DNA of 64,000 nt from CAZWDL01 sp964632995 (GTDB taxonomy: Bacteria; Bacteroidota; Bacteroidia; Chitinophagales; Saprospiraceae), in contig CAZWDL010000005.1 of NCBI GenBank assembly GCA_964632995.1, positions 1-64,000 of the forward strand, given 5' to 3'. The stretch's first letter is position 1. Every line of letters begins with the position of its first letter. Below, one piece after another: positions 50,958 to 60,002 of this stretch. Position numbers and translations under genes: made by a program. A model generated the notes under the pieces. It made no database searches. It was given only the letters and a program-made list of their open reading frames with translations, and was not told the DNA's origin.

Positions 50958-51483
50958 TTAAAACAAATCCTCCGGCGGGATACGCAGAAATTCCTCCCAG
51001 GGCAGCCCCCCGGAACCCACCAGCAGTACGCGCTTCGGGTGAAAGGCTTTTTTGAAGGCTTCCATCCCGGAGCGGTGGGCTTTTTTTCCACTTTTCACCT
51101 CGATACCGAAGAGCTTGGTGCCCAGTCGAAGTACAAAATCTACTTCCCGGGTCCCGTCCCGCCAGTAGCAGAGTTCCAGCGAGCTGCTATGAACGGCGTT
51201 GGCCAGGTGGGCGCCTACGGCCGATTCCACCTGTTGGCCCCAGCGTTCTGGTAATTGCCGGCATTCGCAGAAGGTCAGTCCCGAATAGACGGACAGAAAA
51301 GCATTGTTTTAAATCTGTAACTTCGGACTGCCGGCCCTGGTTCGAACGGGCTGGGAGGCGTATTTCTTCAATCCTGTCACCATTCCCACGCCGCTGAGGA
51401 GATCAAGATAGTGCGGTAAGGTCGTCGTATTTCCGGCTTCCTGGAGCTGACCAAGCATTTTAAAGAAGATATCGAGAAAATTC
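50958..51483 (-). pseudogene. Decayed AAA+ ATPase gene with DUF4143 C-terminus
   Basis: The minus strand reads as the C-terminal half of the common ATPase/DUF4143 protein: FKMLGQLQEAGNTTTLPHYL, DLLSGVGMVTGLKKYASQPV, then an in-frame TAA after SPKLQI, then NNAFLSVYSG, VESAVGAHLANAV, LCYWRDGTREVDFVLRLGTK and the stop at 50958. The in-frame stop lies where intact homologues continue without a break. The N-terminal AAA+ domain with Walker motifs is missing altogether: the remnant begins right after the tag stop codon. A 90-codon open frame survives (50958-51230) but is only a fragment. This gene was inactivated by truncation plus a nonsense mutation. Confidence 0.8.
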
Positions 51484-51486
51484 TCC

Positions 51487-52125
51487 TCAGAACGGCCGTT
51501 GAAAGTCCCGTCGTTTTCTGGTGACGAAGGGCCGGATACAGCACCCGTGGAGGTGGTCGTTGACCATCCCCACGGCCTGCATAAAGGCGTACATAGTGGT
51601 GGGGCCGACGAAGGACCAGCCCCGCTCTTTCAGGGCATTCGCCAGCGCGGCGGATTCTTCCGTCTGGGTGCGCTGGATGAGGATTTCGTAGTTGAACAGC
51701 TCGGGGCGGTTGACGGGATTGGGTTCGAAACTCCAGAAGAAAGCAGCCAGGGAGCCGAACTCATCGGCCAGTTCGACGGCGCGTTGAGCGTTGTTGACGG
51801 CGGATTCGATTTTTCGGCGGTGCCGGACAATGCCTTCGTCCTGCATCAGCCGATCGACGTCCTCTTCTTTGAATTGAGCTACTTTATTATAATCGAACTG
51901 TTCAAAAGCCTGGCGGAAGTTTTCGCGCTTGCGCAAAATGGTTAACCAGCTCAGGCCGGATTGGAACCCTTCCAGGACAACTTTTTCGAATAACAGATGA
52001 TCATCGGCAACGGGGCGCCCCCATTCTTCGTCATGATAGCGTATATAATCCTCGTGACCGCCGTGCCACCAGCAACGCATTTGCCCGTCGGCGCCGGCGA
52101 GTAGTCCCTTTTTTTCTTCCGTCAT
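51487..52125 (-). CDS. tag: DNA-3-methyladenine glycosylase I
   Basis: 212 residues. The enzyme removes 3-methyladenine from alkylated DNA and starts base excision repair. The zinc site of the Tag family is intact: Cys18 (MRCWW) and His31 (YHDEEWG) are 13 residues apart as in E. coli Tag (Cys4, His17), and the C-terminal His-x3-Cys pair is in DHLHGCC. The Tag motifs LEGFQSGLSWLTILRKRENF and GWSFVGPTTMYAFMQAVGMV (substrate pocket) are present. The N-terminus has about 14 extra residues compared with E. coli. It is a single gene; the OmpA lipoprotein gene upstream is on the same strand, 119 bases away. Confidence 0.95.
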   Translation of the reverse strand: MTEEKKGLLAGADGQMRCWWHGGHEDYIRYHDEEWGRPVADDHLLFEKVVLEGFQSGLSWLTILRKRENFRQAFEQFDYNKVAQFKEEDVDRLMQDEGIVRHRRKIESAVNNAQRAVELADEFGSLAAFFWSFEPNPVNRPELFNYEILIQRTQTEESAALANALKERGWSFVGPTTMYAFMQAVGMVNDHLHGCCIRPFVTRKRRDFQRPF

Positions 52126-52244
52126 GGCTGGTTTATTTTTCGCTTGTTTTGATACATCCTGTTAGACCGGCTTTGCCGGCATCGTTTTCACTACCAATAT
52201 ACGATATGATTGCCGTACTTCTGAAAGTCCGCCCTTTTAGAATT

Positions 52245-53111
52245 TCAATTTCCGGAATCTTTATTCCGGATGATGCTGAAAAGTTGGTCTTGTGAAAGGT
52301 GGAGGATGATGTCAATACCTCCTGCGGGAAGAGTTTGTTCGGTGTTTTGGCTACCACTTTCCGGAGAAAAGATGTTGCGGGCGCCGACGGTGATTTGCTG
52401 GGGCCGCAGACCGTAATCTTCCGTGAGTACCCGTCCGGCGGATGCGGCGCGTAAGGCCATGAAATCCCAATTTAGCCGGAGCGCGCCGGGTGGCGCGGTT
52501 AAGCTATCCGTTCGTCCGATAATCTGGATTTGGAGGTCGGGACTCTCCCGGAGCGCAGCTGCCAGGCGACCCAATGTTTCGATGCCTTTTTGATTGATCT
52601 CATAACCGCCGGCCTCGAACAACAGGCGTTCGTCAATTTTTATGTGCAGGCAGCAATCTGTTAGCACGTAGTTCAGCGTATTTTTTTCATACTGTCGCAG
52701 GGTGAGTTCCATGCGTCTTTTTATATCAGAAAAAAGCTGGTTCCGTTTTTCTATTGCTCCGTTTATCCGGTTAATTAGTATTTCTTTTTGATTCAGGTCG
52801 CGGGATTTTTCCTGTATCGCCTTTTCCATCTCTTCCTGCTGGCTGGTGGCGTCGTTGATCAGCTGATCGAGCTGGGATTGCAGTTCCTGATTGTGCTTAT
52901 CCAGGCGACTGACTTCCGCATTCAGGCTCTGAAGTTGCCCATCTTTGTAGGCGAGCCGCGTGCTGTAGGATTCCAATTGTTGCTGTAGGTTTTTTTCCTG
53001 TTGCAGGCACTTCTTTCTTTCCACTACTTCGGCAACATATTTTCTTTGGCTGACACAAGAAAAACCTATCAGTGCCAGGGTAATAGCGAATAACATTATT
53101 CGTACACTCAT
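52245..53111 (-). CDS. OmpA-family lipoprotein with coiled coil
   Basis: 288 residues. The lipobox ALIGFSC makes Cys19 the lipidated residue. Residues about 30-135 form a long coiled coil (CLQQEKNLQQQLESYSTRLA, SRLDKHNQELQSQLDQLIND). From about residue 150 an OmpA/MotB-like domain follows (DERLLFEAGGYEINQKGIET, IQIIGRTDSLTAPPG, LRAASAGRVLTEDYGLRPQQ), which binds peptidoglycan in other members. Likely an envelope-to-wall tether with a spacer. The promoter has a good Bacteroidota match at 53202-53232 on the minus strand. Confidence 0.88.
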   Translation of the reverse strand: MSVRIMLFAITLALIGFSCVSQRKYVAEVVERKKCLQQEKNLQQQLESYSTRLAYKDGQLQSLNAEVSRLDKHNQELQSQLDQLINDATSQQEEMEKAIQEKSRDLNQKEILINRINGAIEKRNQLFSDIKRRMELTLRQYEKNTLNYVLTDCCLHIKIDERLLFEAGGYEINQKGIETLGRLAAALRESPDLQIQIIGRTDSLTAPPGALRLNWDFMALRAASAGRVLTEDYGLRPQQITVGARNIFSPESGSQNTEQTLPAGGIDIILHLSQDQLFSIIRNKDSGN

Positions 53112-53201
53112 AATAACAGAAGTTATAGATTATCCGTGTAGCTCAACTGACAGGCATCTTTGAAACAGTGTTTTTCTAACGGGGGGGAGCACATGTTTTC
53201 A

Positions 53202-53232
53202 CAAATTTAAACCCAATCAGACATAATCCCAA
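53202..53232 (-). promoter_or_regulatory. Promoter of the OmpA lipoprotein gene
   Basis: On the minus strand TTG (53232-53230), 20 bases, TAAATTTG (53209-53202): an exact match to the Bacteroidota consensus, about 91 bases before the ATG at 53111. Confidence 0.6.
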
Positions 53233-53287
53233 AATTTAGGTTTGAAAGTATTTTTCCGACCGCTTGAATTTTATTGCTATAACAACT

Positions 53288-53773
53288 ATGTTTGTACTAA
53301 CAAATTTGGAAACTGTTTTGCCAAGAAAAGCAACATCAATTAAGGATAAAAAATCGGAAGTGTCGGGTTTTGTGCTGGAGCGCACCGCCAAGCGGATGAA
53401 GCAATATTTCCAGCAGAAACTGGTGCTGGCCGAAGCGGAAATAACCGTGGATCAGTGGGTAGTGCTGCAACAACTCGACCGGAAGGAGGGGTTGAGTCAA
53501 CTGGAGATCGCCCGTGCAACCTTCAAAGACGCCCCCACCGTAACCCGTATTATCGATCTGTTGTGCAGGAAGGAGCTCACCCGGCGTAGCCCCGATCCGG
53601 CGGATCGCCGTCGCTTCCGCATCGAACTGACGCCGGCCGGCCGCCGTAAAATTGAAGAACTACTCCCCGTTGTAAAAAACTTCCGGCACGAAGCCTGGCA
53701 GGGGCTTAGCGATGCCGAAGTGGATCACCTGGTGGCTACCCTGAATAAGATATTTGATAACCTTAGTAAATGA
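53288..53773 (+). CDS. MarR family transcriptional regulator
   Basis: 161 residues if the ATG at 53288 is used; an in-frame TTG at 53264 is also open. A promoter-like TTG-N20-TATGTTTG (53264-53294) overlaps this ATG, so if that promoter is real, translation starts further in. The winged helix-turn-helix is clear: TVDQWVVLQQLDRKEGLSQL, then IARATFKDAPTVTRIIDLLC and the wing RRSPDPADRRRFRIELTPAG. MarR proteins respond to small aromatic or phenolic ligands. The next gene on the same strand is homogentisate dioxygenase, and MarR regulators next to this pathway are a common arrangement, so control of hmgA-hppD is a reasonable inference. Confidence 0.9.
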   Translation: MFVLTNLETVLPRKATSIKDKKSEVSGFVLERTAKRMKQYFQQKLVLAEAEITVDQWVVLQQLDRKEGLSQLEIARATFKDAPTVTRIIDLLCRKELTRRSPDPADRRRFRIELTPAGRRKIEELLPVVKNFRHEAWQGLSDAEVDHLVATLNKIFDNLSK

Positions 53774-53956
53774 AAGTTCCAGAGTGATTTGTTTCCGCTG
53801 ATCCGGGAATGCGAACTATGTAGAATATACAATAGTTACCCTCAATAGAGCTGCTGAGCAACTCTGTTCTAATCAATATACCGGGGCCTGCAAAAAGCGA
53901 CCGGATCCCGGATTTACTCAGCAGGCGATTTTACGATGACCTGAAAACTATCCATT

Positions 53957-55120
53957 ATGCATTACCATACGCTGGGCGAAATACCGCCCAAACGGCATAC
54001 CCAGTTTCGTAAGCCTGACGGCGAACTCTACCACGAAGAGCTCTTTTCCACCGAAGGCTTCAGCAACGCTTATTCCTTACTTTATCACATCAACCCTCCA
54101 ACCCAAATTGTGCAGGAAGGGGAGCCTTTTTCCGTCGCACCCCGTATCATCTACGACAAACAGCTCAAACACCGCAGCCTTAAAGGCTTTGATGTAGAAC
54201 CGGAAGAGGACTACCTCGACAGCCGCAAGCCGGTGCTGGTCAACGACGACTGCCAGATCATCCTGGCAGCGCCGAAACGGAGCATGGAGGATTATTTCTT
54301 TAAGAATGCCGATGCCGACGAGGTCATCTTCGTGCATGAGGGCAGCGGCATGCTGCGCACGATGTACGGACTAGTCCGCTTTGAATACGGCGACTACCTC
54401 GTCATCCCGCGTGGAACCATCTACCAACTCGATTTCGACACGGAGGACAACCGACTCTTTATCGTCGAATCCTATTCTCCGGTGGTCACCCCGCAAAAGT
54501 ACCGGAACCAGTTTGGTCAACTGGAAGAACACGCGCCTTTCTGCGAGCGCGACATCCGTAAACCTACCACCCTGGAAGCTTTTGATGAACAGGGTGAATT
54601 CCTCTTCTATATTAAGAAGCAGGATCAGGTCTATCCTTATTATTATCTGAATCATCCCTTCGACCTGATCGGCTGGGACGGCTACTTGTATCCCTACGCA
54701 TTTTCCATCCACAATTTCGAACCCATCACCGGTCGAATCCATCAGCCGCCACCGGTGCATCAAACCTTCGCCGCGCGCAATTTCGTCATCTGTTCCTTCG
54801 TCCCGCGCCTCTTTGACTATCACCCTCAGTCGATCCCGGCTCCCTACAACCATTCCAACATCGACAGTGACGAAGTGCTCTATTATGTCGATGGTGACTT
54901 TATGAGCCGCAAACACGTAGAACGGGGCATGATCACCCTGCACCCCGGCGGCATTCCGCACGGCCCACATCCGGGTACCGTTGAGAAAAGCATTGGCGCA
55001 AAGGAAACAAAGGAACTGGCCGTCATGGTCGATACCTTCCGGCCTCTGAAGATGACCGAATACACGATCGGAATCGAGGATGAGGATTATTTCCGCAGCT
55101 GGCTGCCGGAGGGCAGATAG
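53957..55120 (+). CDS. hmgA: Homogentisate 1,2-dioxygenase
   Basis: 387 residues, the shorter bacterial length. The enzyme opens the ring of homogentisate with oxygen to give maleylacetoacetate, in tyrosine and phenylalanine breakdown. The cupin-type C-terminal domain carries the iron site: the His in YNHSNIDSDEVLYYVDGDF, the Glu six residues on (DEVLYY), and the last His in GGIPHGPHPG, the usual H-E-H order. The N-terminal domain (EIPPKRHTQFRKPDGELYHE) is typical of the bacterial branch. The gene is followed after 47 bases by hppD, which makes its substrate, so the pair forms an operon. Confidence 0.95.
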   Translation: MHYHTLGEIPPKRHTQFRKPDGELYHEELFSTEGFSNAYSLLYHINPPTQIVQEGEPFSVAPRIIYDKQLKHRSLKGFDVEPEEDYLDSRKPVLVNDDCQIILAAPKRSMEDYFFKNADADEVIFVHEGSGMLRTMYGLVRFEYGDYLVIPRGTIYQLDFDTEDNRLFIVESYSPVVTPQKYRNQFGQLEEHAPFCERDIRKPTTLEAFDEQGEFLFYIKKQDQVYPYYYLNHPFDLIGWDGYLYPYAFSIHNFEPITGRIHQPPPVHQTFAARNFVICSFVPRLFDYHPQSIPAPYNHSNIDSDEVLYYVDGDFMSRKHVERGMITLHPGGIPHGPHPGTVEKSIGAKETKELAVMVDTFRPLKMTEYTIGIEDEDYFRSWLPEGR

Positions 55121-55167
55121 ACATGATAGTCAAACAGTCGAACCGCTTAATCCAAAAATTATTTCTT

Positions 55168-56292
55168 ATGGATACCGCAACCAAGAATCAAACCAAAACA
55201 GGACAAGACATTCTGCCGATTAAAGGCACAGATCATATCGAATTTTACGTCGGCAATGCCAAGCAGGCGGCGCATTACTACCAGACCGCCTTTGGCTTCC
55301 GGCTCGTAGCTTACCGGGGACCGGAGACGGGCGTGCGCGATCGTGTTTCTTACGTACTTCAGCAAGGTAAAATCCGCTTCGTACTCACCGGCGCCTTCGA
55401 CCCTGACCACGAAATATCCCGCCACGTGCAGCGGCACGGCGATGGTGTCAAGGTGCTGGCGCTGTGGGTCGGCGATGCGGAGGAGGGCTACCGCGGCGCA
55501 TTGGAACGCGGCGCCGAGTCGGCCAAAGCGCTGGAAACGCTGGAAGATGAGCACGGCCACGTACGTACGGCCAGTATCAAAACCTACGGCGATACCATTC
55601 ACACCTTTGTGGAGCGGGAAGATTACCACGGCGCCTTCCTCCCCGGCTTCGAAGCGCGCGAAAGCGAAATGGAAATCACGCCGATCGGTCTGCAATACGT
55701 CGATCACTGCGTGGGCAACGTCGAACTCGGCATGATGAACAATTGGGTAGACTTCTACCGGGATGTGCTGGGCTTCAAACTGCTGGTCACCTTCGACGAT
55801 AAGGACATCTCCACCAAGTACACCGCCCTGATGAGCAAAGTGGTGGCCAACGGCAACGGCTATATCAAATTTCCCATCAACGAACCGGCTCAGGGGGTGA
55901 AAAAATCCCAGATCGAGGAATACCTCGACTTCTACCGCGGCCCCGGCGTGCAGCACATCGCGGTCGCTACCGACGACATCATCCACACCGTCGATCAGCT
56001 TCGCAAAAACGGCGTGGACTTCCTCTACGTACCGGATAACTACTACGACACCGTGACCGACCGCGTCGGAGAAATCAACGAGGACCTTCAGGAACTCCAA
56101 CGACTCAACATCCTTATCGACCGCGATGAAGAGGGCTACCTGCTTCAGATCTTCACCAAGCCGGTACAGGACCGCCCCACTGTCTTCTACGAAATTATCC
56201 AGCGCGAAGGGGCCCGCTCTTTCGGCAAGGGAAATTTCAAAGCCTTATTCGAAGCCATTGAACGCGAACAGGAACGGCGGGGGACGCTTTGA
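55168..56292 (+). CDS. hppD: 4-hydroxyphenylpyruvate dioxygenase
   Basis: 374 residues from the ATG at 55168 (MDTATKNQTKTGQDILPIKG); an in-frame ATG at 55123 sits 3 bases after the hmgA stop and could be used instead. The enzyme turns 4-hydroxyphenylpyruvate into homogentisate. It has two vicinal oxygen chelate domains, the first starting at GTDHIEFYVGNAKQAAHYYQ. The iron ligands of the second are the His in YVDHCVGNVE, the His in GVQHIAVATDDI and the Glu in TVFYEIIQREG near the C-terminus. Its product is the substrate of the gene upstream. Confidence 0.96.
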   Translation: MDTATKNQTKTGQDILPIKGTDHIEFYVGNAKQAAHYYQTAFGFRLVAYRGPETGVRDRVSYVLQQGKIRFVLTGAFDPDHEISRHVQRHGDGVKVLALWVGDAEEGYRGALERGAESAKALETLEDEHGHVRTASIKTYGDTIHTFVEREDYHGAFLPGFEARESEMEITPIGLQYVDHCVGNVELGMMNNWVDFYRDVLGFKLLVTFDDKDISTKYTALMSKVVANGNGYIKFPINEPAQGVKKSQIEEYLDFYRGPGVQHIAVATDDIIHTVDQLRKNGVDFLYVPDNYYDTVTDRVGEINEDLQELQRLNILIDRDEEGYLLQIFTKPVQDRPTVFYEIIQREGARSFGKGNFKALFEAIEREQERRGTL

Positions 56293-56308
56293 GCGCTGGT
56301 CGCATTGA

Positions 56309-56641
56309 TCAAAAAGTACAAATTTCTATAAGGCCGTCCTTTACTTTTTGCAACTGATCGTCCGTGATGCTTCCGATCTTTCGTTGGAGTCGTTTTTTGG
56401 CAATTGTCCGGATTTGAAAGGTCAGTACCTCCGATTCAGCTTTCAAATTATTGGTTTGATCAGGTTGAAGGACGATGCAACCCGCAAAGTTCTTAATTTT
56501 GGAGGTAAGTGGACAGACAATGCAAATGCCCGTGTTGTTATTCATCGCATTACCGCTGATAATAACGACAGGCCGGATGCCTTTTTGCTCCCGACCCAGT
56601 GCCGGATTCAGGTTAGCAGACCATATTTCCTTTTGCTTCAT
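56309..56641 (-). CDS. MazF/PemK-type endoribonuclease toxin
   Basis: 110 residues, the family length. The N-terminal signature is MKQKEIWSANLNPALGREQK, then GIRPVVIISGNAMN, where the G-x-R-P-V-x-I-I-S core builds the RNA-binding strand and the conserved Arg is in place. A core strand (CIVCPLTSKIKNFAGCIVL) and the C-terminal RTIAKKRLQRKIGSI helix follow. MazF toxins cut mRNA at short sequences and are held inactive by an antitoxin encoded upstream, here 56654-56899, 12 bases ahead. The pair is inserted between the tyrosine operon and the xylose operon. Confidence 0.92.
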   Translation of the reverse strand: MKQKEIWSANLNPALGREQKGIRPVVIISGNAMNNNTGICIVCPLTSKIKNFAGCIVLQPDQTNNLKAESEVLTFQIRTIAKKRLQRKIGSITDDQLQKVKDGLIEICTF

Positions 56642-56653
56642 CGGTTTTTCGTT

Positions 56654-56899
56654 TTATGCCGAATATTGATCTACCAGCTCCAGAAACTCCTCCATGCCTT
56701 CTTCGGCAAGTTGAACTTGTTCTTCGTCTTCTCCTACGCGTTGAAAAGAGCGAATATATTCCGCACGTTTGAGTCGGGTCAAATAGTGTCGGATGGAGGC
56801 TTCAATAAGCTGGTTTTTGGGCATGTCCATCTTGTCGGCATAAAATTCCAGCATTTTCATTAGCTCGGCTGGAAGGGTACTGGAATAAGAAACTTTCAT
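56654..56899 (-). CDS. Ribbon-helix-helix antitoxin of the MazF pair
   Basis: 81 residues from the ATG at 56899 (MKVSYSSTLPAELMKMLEFY); an upstream in-frame start at 56950 would add 17 residues of poor quality. The N-terminal strand plus two helices (KVSYSSTLPAELMKMLEFYA, then MPKNQLIEASIRHYLTRLK) are of the ribbon-helix-helix type that binds the promoter of its own operon. The acidic C-terminal tail (GEDEEQVQLAEEGMEEFLEL) is the part expected to cover the toxin's active site. The toxin gene follows 12 bases downstream, the standard order. Confidence 0.85.
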   Translation of the reverse strand: MKVSYSSTLPAELMKMLEFYADKMDMPKNQLIEASIRHYLTRLKRAEYIRSFQRVGEDEEQVQLAEEGMEEFLELVDQYSA

Positions 56900-57070
56900 G
56901 GTTATTTGTGTTGGTTTTTTATATTGATGAAAAACAATGTATTTTGTCAATAAGTTTCATGTTTTCACTGTTATTCACAACCGATATTCATAAATTGACT
57001 CCCTCCCCCTGAGGGATAATCCGGTTTTTTTCGTCTATTGTAGAGCACAAAACCAAAACCCAACGACTTC

Positions 57071-58570
57071 ATGTACCTGATCGGATACGACATCGGCAGT
57101 TCCTCTATCAAAGCCGCCCTGGTTGACGCCCGCACGGGAGAAACAGTAGGCATCGCCCAACACCCGGAAACGGAAATGGCGATTGCCGCTCCGGAGCCCG
57201 GCTGGGCGGAGCAGGACCCGGAAAACTGGTGGAATTACGTTTGTTCCGCGACCCGGAAACTGCTGCGGCAGACGGAGGCGGACCCGCTCGCCGTTCGCGC
57301 GGTGGGTATCGCCTATCAGATGCACGGCCTGGTGCTCATCGATAGGGACAGGAAAGTGCTGCGCCCTTCCATCATCTGGTGCGACAGCCGGGCGGTGGAT
57401 ATCGGGCGGGAGGCTTTCCGGCACATCGGTCATGAAAAGTCATTGGAGCATTTGCTGAATTCGCCGGGCAATTTCACCGCCTCGAAGCTGCGCTGGGTAA
57501 AGGAAAACGAGCCGGGCGTTTATAAAAAGATCCACAAAATGATGCTGCCGGGCGACTATATTGCCATGCGGCTGACCGGAGAGGTGAATACAACGATCGG
57601 TGGGTTGTCCGAGGGAGTACTCTGGGATTTCAAGGAAAACGACATCGCCCGCCTGGTGCTGGAACAGTACGGTATTGAAGCTGACCTCCTGCCCGAGTGG
57701 CGACCCACTTTTTCCGAGCAGGGACTACTTACTGATGCGGCGGCGGAAGCGACGGGCCTGCCCGCCGGCATCCCGGTCAGTTACCGTGCCGGCGACCAGC
57801 CGAATAATGCGCTGGCGCTCAATGTGCTGGAACCCGGCGAGGTAGCGGCTACCGGCGGCACTTCGGGAGTGGTCTACGCGGTAACCGATCAACCGCTCTA
57901 CGACCCGAAGTCGCGTGTCAACGGCTTCGCCCATGTCAATTATACCCAGGCGGAGCCCCGCATCGGCGTCCTCATGTGCATCAACGGCGCCGGCATTCAA
58001 TACAGCTGGCTCAAGCATCAGACCATGCCACCCGACATCAGTTACGAAGCGATGGAGCGACTGGCCAGCAGTGTACCGGTAGGGGCCGAAGGAATTAGTG
58101 TCTTGCCGTTCGGCAACGGAGCCGAGCGGATTCTCGAAAACCGGGAACTGGGTAGCCAGTGGTACGGGCTTGACTTCAACCGCCACACCCGCGGCCACCT
58201 GATCCGCGCCGGCCTGGAGGGAGTTGCCTTTGCCTTCACTTACGGTATTGAAATCCTCCAGGAGATGGGGCTCCGCATCGAGGTCATGCGTGTGGGCAAC
58301 GACAATCTCTTCCAGTCCCGCCTCTTCGCGGAGACCGTAGCCACCCTGGCCGGCAGCCAGATCGAGATGCTGGAAACCACCGGGGCGGTCGGCGCGGCTC
58401 GTGGCGCCGGCGTCGGTGCGGGAATCTATGATTCCCTGGCTGACGCCTTCCGGAAGATCAAGCTCGTGGATACCTATCAGCCTAAAAAAAATGTAGCTCT
58501 TTATCGCGACGCCTATGAACAGTGGCGCCTGCATCTGGATAATCAGCTGGCCCTGCGCCGTGAAATGTGA
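57071..58570 (+). CDS. xylB: Xylulokinase (FGGY family)
   Basis: 499 residues, the normal length. The enzyme phosphorylates D-xylulose with ATP to xylulose-5-phosphate. FGGY-kinase motifs are present: the N-terminal phosphate-1 loop YDIGSSSIKAALVD, AQHPETEMAIAAPEPGWAEQ, the substrate-binding YQMHGLVLIDRD, the ATP-domain GTSGVVYAV (about residues 263-271), and the C-terminal RVGNDNLFQSRLFAETVATL. The general FGGY family also includes other sugar kinases, but the xylose isomerase gene 34 bases downstream settles the substrate. No operator or regulator is seen next to it. Confidence 0.94.
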   Translation: MYLIGYDIGSSSIKAALVDARTGETVGIAQHPETEMAIAAPEPGWAEQDPENWWNYVCSATRKLLRQTEADPLAVRAVGIAYQMHGLVLIDRDRKVLRPSIIWCDSRAVDIGREAFRHIGHEKSLEHLLNSPGNFTASKLRWVKENEPGVYKKIHKMMLPGDYIAMRLTGEVNTTIGGLSEGVLWDFKENDIARLVLEQYGIEADLLPEWRPTFSEQGLLTDAAAEATGLPAGIPVSYRAGDQPNNALALNVLEPGEVAATGGTSGVVYAVTDQPLYDPKSRVNGFAHVNYTQAEPRIGVLMCINGAGIQYSWLKHQTMPPDISYEAMERLASSVPVGAEGISVLPFGNGAERILENRELGSQWYGLDFNRHTRGHLIRAGLEGVAFAFTYGIEILQEMGLRIEVMRVGNDNLFQSRLFAETVATLAGSQIEMLETTGAVGAARGAGVGAGIYDSLADAFRKIKLVDTYQPKKNVALYRDAYEQWRLHLDNQLALRREM

Positions 58571-58604
58571 ACATTGAATTTTTAAAAACTTAAAATAGGA
58601 CAGA

Positions 58605-59939
58605 ATGGCCGACCAAGCACTTATTGGAAATAAGGAATACTTCACCGGTATCGACAAGATTCAATACGAAGGCCCGGAATCAGATAATCCGCTGGCTTTT
58701 CGCTACTACGACGAAGATCGCATCGTTGCCGGCAAAACGATGAAGGAGCACTTTAAATTTGCCGTCGCTTACTGGCACTCCTTCTGCAATACCTTTGACG
58801 ATCCCTTCGGCGTAGGCACTCGCTCCATGCCCTGGGATCAGGCCGGCGATCCGAAGGAAAGAGCCCGCGAAAAAATGGATGCGGCTTTTGAGTTTATTTC
58901 CAAAATAGGCATCCCCTATTTCTGTTTTCACGATTTCGACCTCATCGATGAGGGGCACAACTGGGCAGCGTCGACGGAGCGCCTGGAGTGGATCACGGAT
59001 TACGCGCAGAAAAAAATGGAAGCATCGGGCATAAAACTTTTGTGGGGCACCGCCAATCTGTTCAGCCATCCGCGCTACATGAACGGAGCGGCAACCAATC
59101 CCGACTTCCACGTCGTAGCCTGCGCCGGCGCCCAGGTGCGCAACGCGCTCGACGCCACCATCAAGCTCAACGGCGAAAACTACGTTTTCTGGGGCGGCCG
59201 CGAGGGCTACCTGTCGCTGCTGAATACCAATATGAAGAAAGAAATCGACCACCTGGGACGATTCTTCCACATGGCCCGCGACTACGCCCGCAAGCAGGGC
59301 TTCAAAGGTAACTTCTTCATCGAGCCGAAGCCGATGGAACCTACCAAGCATCAGTACGACTTCGACGCTGCCACCGTCATCGCTTTTCTGCGTGAATACG
59401 ACCTGATGGACGACTTCAAGCTCAACGTGGAAGTCAACCACGCCACGCTGGCGCAACACACCTTTCAGCACGAGCTACAGGTCGCTGCCAACGCCGGCCT
59501 GCTGGGCAGTATCGACGCTAACCGGGGCGATTACCAGAACGGCTGGGATACCGACCAGTTTCCGAACAATATCTACGAGGTGACCGAGGCCATGCTCGTT
59601 ATCCTCGAAGCGGGCGGCCTGCAAGGGGGCGGCATCAACTTCGATGCTAAGCTGCGCCGCAACTCCACCGACCTGGCCGATCTGTTCTACGCCCATATCG
59701 GGGGGATGGACATCTTCGCCCGCGCGTTGCTGAGCGCCAATGATATTCTGGAAAAATCAGCATATAAAAGTTTACGCGCCGAACGTTACGCTTCCTTCGA
59801 CACAGGAAAGGGCAAAGCTTTCGAAGATGGAAAGCTGAAACTGAAAGACCTGGCCGAATACGCCGCTGAACACGGCGAACCGAAGCAGATCAGTGGACAC
59901 CAGGAGTTGTATGAGAATATTGTGAACCGGTATATCTGA
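58605..59939 (+). CDS. xylA: Xylose isomerase
   Basis: 444 residues, a class II (long) xylose isomerase as in Bacteroidota. The enzyme converts D-xylose into D-xylulose using two divalent metals. The catalytic His is in CFHDFDLIDEG, followed by the metal-binding Glu in FFIEPKPMEPTKHQYDFDAA with its Lys/His pair. The metal-binding EVNHATLAQHTFQHEL and GSIDANRGDYQNGWDTDQFP follow, and GGINFDAKLRRNSTDLADL closes the barrel. The N-terminal DNPLAFRYYDEDRIVAGKTM is a family hallmark. It is second in the xylB-xylA-symporter operon. Confidence 0.97.
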   Translation: MADQALIGNKEYFTGIDKIQYEGPESDNPLAFRYYDEDRIVAGKTMKEHFKFAVAYWHSFCNTFDDPFGVGTRSMPWDQAGDPKERAREKMDAAFEFISKIGIPYFCFHDFDLIDEGHNWAASTERLEWITDYAQKKMEASGIKLLWGTANLFSHPRYMNGAATNPDFHVVACAGAQVRNALDATIKLNGENYVFWGGREGYLSLLNTNMKKEIDHLGRFFHMARDYARKQGFKGNFFIEPKPMEPTKHQYDFDAATVIAFLREYDLMDDFKLNVEVNHATLAQHTFQHELQVAANAGLLGSIDANRGDYQNGWDTDQFPNNIYEVTEAMLVILEAGGLQGGGINFDAKLRRNSTDLADLFYAHIGGMDIFARALLSANDILEKSAYKSLRAERYASFDTGKGKAFEDGKLKLKDLAEYAAEHGEPKQISGHQELYENIVNRYI

Positions 59940-60002
59940 TACCCCTCCGGGGAGGTGGTCGCAGAGCGGAGGGGCTAACACCAAAACGAAAAACCCACGA
60001 CT

